Assembly (NCBI GenBank): GCA_002435305.1
Contig: DJMH01000078.1
Span: 1-8,045, forward strand
Source: Dehalococcoidia bacterium UBA6495
GTDB lineage: Bacteria; Chloroflexota; Dehalococcoidia; Lucifugimonadales; UBA826
DNA: 8,045 nucleotides
Reading direction: 5' to 3'
Positions 5,772-8,045 of this stretch are shown in pieces. How positions within the stretch are numbered: position 1 is the stretch's first letter; each line of letters starts with the position of its first letter. Position numbers and translations under genes: made by a program. The notes beneath the pieces were generated by a model that did no database searches, was not told the origin of the DNA, and saw only the letters and a list, made by a program, of their open reading frames with translations.

Positions 5772-7373
5772 ATGCCAAAACAATTCCAATTTAAAGACGA
5801 TGCCCGCTCTCAGTTGATGACCGGTATCGATCTTGTGGCCCGCACCGTAGGGATAACTTTAGGACCTAATGGTCGGAATGTAATCTTACAAAAAGAGTTC
5901 GGACCTCCTCAGATATGTAGTGATGGAGTAACCATTGCCAAAGAGATCGAGCTACCAGAACCATTTCCCAATATGGGCGCTCAGTTACTCAAGGAAGCGG
6001 CCTCAAAGACAAATGACGATGTTGGAGATGGTACCACCACATCGACTATTTTAGCCCAGGCTATATTGAAGAATGGTTTCAAAAATATAGCGGCAGGTGC
6101 TGACCCAATGGCCTTGAAAAGAGGTATTGATGAAGCAGTCGATGTAATAATAAAAGAATTAATAAATGTATCAAAAGATGTCGCCGGAGACGAACAGATT
6201 GCTCAGGTAGCCGTGCTCTCAGCACATGATGAAAAAATGGGGCAATTGATAGGTCAGGTGATGAGTAAGGTTGGAAAAGATGGCGTTGTCACTGTTGAAG
6301 AATCACCGGGGCTGGACTATGAAGTTGAGTATGTAGAGGGCATGGAAATAGACAGGGGATATTTGTCTCCTTATTTCGTGACTGATCAAGACAGAATGGT
6401 CACAGAGCTTAATGAGCCGTACATCCTCATTACTTCAGAAAAAATAAGCACCCTAGAGGAATTGCTCCCATTTCTTGAAAAGTTTAGCGCTGTCGGTAGA
6501 GAACTAGTCCTGATAGCTGAAGATATAGAGGAGCAGGCGCTGGCCACATTAGTTGTAAACAAAATGAAGGGGACACTAAATTGCCTTGGGGTAAAAGCCC
6601 CTGGTTTTGGGGATAGAAGAAAAGCCATTCTTGAGGATATGTCCATCCTTTTTGGTGGAACTGTAATAAGTAGCGAAACGGGTAGGACTTTTGATTCTAT
6701 CGAGATTTCAGACCTGGGAAGATGCAGAAGAGTCATATCCACCAAGGACTCCACCACTTTTGTGGAAGGAAGTGGAGAGGCAAGTCTCATTGATGCCAGG
6801 GTTAGCAATATAAAGTCCCAAGCTCAAGAAACTAAATCTGATTATGACCGCGAAAAATTGGAAGAGCGTGCAGCAAAACTATCTGGCGGTGTATCGATAA
6901 TAAAGGTCGGAGCCTCAACGGAAGTTGAATTGAAGGAAAAGAAACAGAGGGTGGAAGATGCCTTATCAGCTACTCGAGCAGCTATGGAAGAGGGAATACT
7001 CCCTGGAGGAGGCACGGCACTTATTCGAATCGCCGCCGATTTACGTGACAATTACTCAAATAGTTCAGACGAGGCGACTGGGGCCAGAACTGTGTTGGAT
7101 TCTGTAGAGGCGCCTGTTGTACTTCTAGTACAAAATGCTGGTTTTAGTGGCCCGGTAGTACTAGAGGCAATTAAAGAGGGAAGCGGCGACTATGGGTTTG
7201 ATGCTGAAAATGATAGATATGGGAGCATGTATGAATTCGGTGTGATCGATCCAGTGAAAGTCACTAGGTCAGCTCTTGAAAATGCGGCAAGCATAGCCGG
7301 TATGGTCCTGACCACAGAATCTCTCGTTACAGAACTAGATCCTCCTAAATTACCCGCACCCTTTGACGACTAA
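5772..7373 (+). CDS. groEL: Chaperonin GroEL (Hsp60), divergent, without GGM tail
   Basis: Group I chaperonin subunit of 533 residues, forming a cytoplasmic double-ring ATP-driven folding machine. ATP-binding and hydrolysis residues are intact: TLGPNGRNV at 29-37, Asp51 in SDGVTIA, DGTTT at 86-90, and Asp396 in VEDALSATRAA. The apical peptide/GroES-binding surface is kept (RGYLSPYF at 195-202; LEELLPFLEKF; ALATLVVNKMKG), as is PGFGDRRKA (277-285) and the C-terminal GDYGFDAENDRYG. The protein ends ELDPPKLPAPFDD: the flexible Gly-Gly-Met repeat tail of standard GroEL is replaced by a short proline/acidic end. No groES gene precedes it; the upstream neighbour is the molybdenum subunit, 63 bases away. 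The start is ATG 5772 with GAGG 7 bases before it. There is no CIRCE element. It may be a second, specialised chaperonin or the sole copy with a distant groES; the window cannot tell. Confidence 0.96.
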   Translation: MPKQFQFKDDARSQLMTGIDLVARTVGITLGPNGRNVILQKEFGPPQICSDGVTIAKEIELPEPFPNMGAQLLKEAASKTNDDVGDGTTTSTILAQAILKNGFKNIAAGADPMALKRGIDEAVDVIIKELINVSKDVAGDEQIAQVAVLSAHDEKMGQLIGQVMSKVGKDGVVTVEESPGLDYEVEYVEGMEIDRGYLSPYFVTDQDRMVTELNEPYILITSEKISTLEELLPFLEKFSAVGRELVLIAEDIEEQALATLVVNKMKGTLNCLGVKAPGFGDRRKAILEDMSILFGGTVISSETGRTFDSIEISDLGRCRRVISTKDSTTFVEGSGEASLIDARVSNIKSQAQETKSDYDREKLEERAAKLSGGVSIIKVGASTEVELKEKKQRVEDALSATRAAMEEGILPGGGTALIRIAADLRDNYSNSSDEATGARTVLDSVEAPVVLLVQNAGFSGPVVLEAIKEGSGDYGFDAENDRYGSMYEFGVIDPVKVTRSALENAASIAGMVLTTESLVTELDPPKLPAPFDD

Positions 7374-7388
7374 ATTCTCATCCTCGAC

Positions 7389-7407
7389 CGGGTGGATTTA
7401 AAACCCG
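7389..7407 (+). other. Short hairpin between groEL and the ABC ATPase gene
   Basis: CGGGT (7389-7393) pairs with ACCCG (7403-7407) around a 9-base loop containing TTTAAA, 15 bases after the groEL stop. There is no T tract after it, so it is a poor intrinsic terminator. It may be a processing or partial termination element, or chance. Confidence 0.25.
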
Positions 7408-7425
7408 CCCCAAAGGGAAAGTCCT

Positions 7426-8045
7426 ATGTCAACCGATAAAGAAATTGAAGCCCCCATAGACTCGGACGTTACTATTTCTGTCGAAATGGTGAGTAAGAGC
7501 TTTGGGCCTCACAAAGCTGTATCCAACTTATCTTTTTCGATCAGAAGAGGAGAGATAGTTGGGTTTCTCGGTCCGAACGGTGCCGGCAAGACAACTACGA
7601 TGAGATTGTTGACTTCCTATTACACTCCAGACACCGGTAAAATCCTTATAAACGGAACTGACAATTCAGAGAACGATTTGGAAACCAGAAAAAGCATTGG
7701 ATACTTAGCAGAAAACAATCCCTTGTATGAAGATTTATTAGTCAGTGAATATCTCGATTTTATAGCAGACCTAAGGGGGCTTTCAGGCAATGAAAGAACC
7801 CGCAACTTGGAACAAACTGTCGAAGAAGCCAGCTTACAAGAAGTTTTCTATCGACCTATAAGCGAACTATCCAAAGGGTACCATCAAAGGGTCGGACTGG
7901 CAGGTGCAATAATTCATCGGCCTTCCATCCTGATACTGGACGAACCTACAGAAGGTTTAGACCCTAACCAACGTTTATCAATGAGGGATTTAATCAAATC
8001 TTTGGGCCAAGAACGAACAGTTTTGGTGACAACTCACGTCATGCA
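7426..8045 (+). CDS. ABC transporter ATP-binding protein, GldA-like (runs off right edge)
   Basis: ATPase subunit of an ABC-2 type transporter on the cytoplasmic face of the membrane; 206 codons are in the window and the frame is open at the right edge. The start is ATG 7426 (MSTDKEIEAPIDSD) with AGGG 8 bases upstream. A 15-residue acidic lead precedes the fold. Motifs in order: Walker A GPNGAGKTT at 49-57; the Q-loop region YLAENNPLY at 93-101, in which Glu96 stands where Gln is usual; the signature LSKGYHQR at 148-155; Walker B ILILDEP at 168-174 with catalytic Glu173; the D-loop GLDP at 177-180; and the switch His204. The Y-L-x-E-N-N-P-L-Y and LSKGY motifs are characteristic of the GldA/gliding-associated and related ABC-2 exporter ATPases; this does not imply gliding. 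It starts 52 bases after groEL on the same strand; a permease gene is expected downstream, outside the window. Substrate unknown. Confidence 0.93.
   Translation, partial: MSTDKEIEAPIDSDVTISVEMVSKSFGPHKAVSNLSFSIRRGEIVGFLGPNGAGKTTTMRLLTSYYTPDTGKILINGTDNSENDLETRKSIGYLAENNPLYEDLLVSEYLDFIADLRGLSGNERTRNLEQTVEEASLQEVFYRPISELSKGYHQRVGLAGAIIHRPSILILDEPTEGLDPNQRLSMRDLIKSLGQERTVLVTTHVM

Noticed and set aside
6386..6808. Minus-strand 140-codon open frame inside groEL
   Set aside because: Antisense to the conserved apical domain coding region and without any recognisable motif; shadow frame.
7374..7425. Intrinsic terminator after groEL
   Set aside because: The hairpin has only five pairs and no following T tract, so it was listed only as a weak hairpin.

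Overview
The window looks like ordinary chromosomal DNA of moderately low GC content from a free-living bacterium. Coding is dense, gaps are short, and several genes start with TTG behind a good Shine-Dalgarno site. The mix of genes (a uronate-dehydrogenase-like SDR, an acid-sugar enolase-superfamily enzyme, an unaccompanied xanthine-dehydrogenase-family molybdenum subunit, a divergent GroEL and a GldA-like ABC ATPase) recalls marine SAR202-type Chloroflexota, where enolase-superfamily and molybdenum-hydroxylase paralogues are abundant. This assignment is an inference from gene content, not proof.

Layout. The minus-strand arm (1-1202) carries a Cof-type HAD phosphatase followed 5 bases later by the first 129 codons of a ribokinase, which runs off the left edge. 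A 189-base divergent spacer (1203-1391) separates it from a plus-strand arm. That arm has a uronate-dehydrogenase-like enzyme (1392-2204) and a mandelate-racemase-group enolase-superfamily enzyme (2227-3312), then a hairpin with a T tract that resembles an intrinsic terminator (3367-3406). Next come a 759-residue molybdopterin-binding hydroxylase subunit (3429-5708), a 63-base gap with an inverted repeat, a GroEL without the GGM tail (5772-7373), and the first 206 codons of an ABC transporter ATPase (7426 to the right edge).

How the genes may work together. The SDR and the enolase-superfamily enzyme form a plausible two-gene module that oxidises a uronic acid or aldose to a lactone/acid and then cycloisomerises or dehydrates it. 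The divergent ribokinase and HAD phosphatase would handle sugar phosphates, so the left half reads as a carbohydrate/sugar-acid locus. The molybdenum subunit lacks its usual Fe-S and FAD partner genes here, and its physiological substrate cannot be read from the sequence. The chaperonin has no groES beside it and no CIRCE operator. No mobile elements, CRISPR arrays, tRNA or rRNA genes were seen. No gene-free stretch exceeds 300 bases. I did not find an unmistakably new system. The most unusual points are the orphan molybdenum subunit with an atypical active-site loop, the tail-less solitary GroEL beside it, and the hairpin in the leader of the molybdenum gene.
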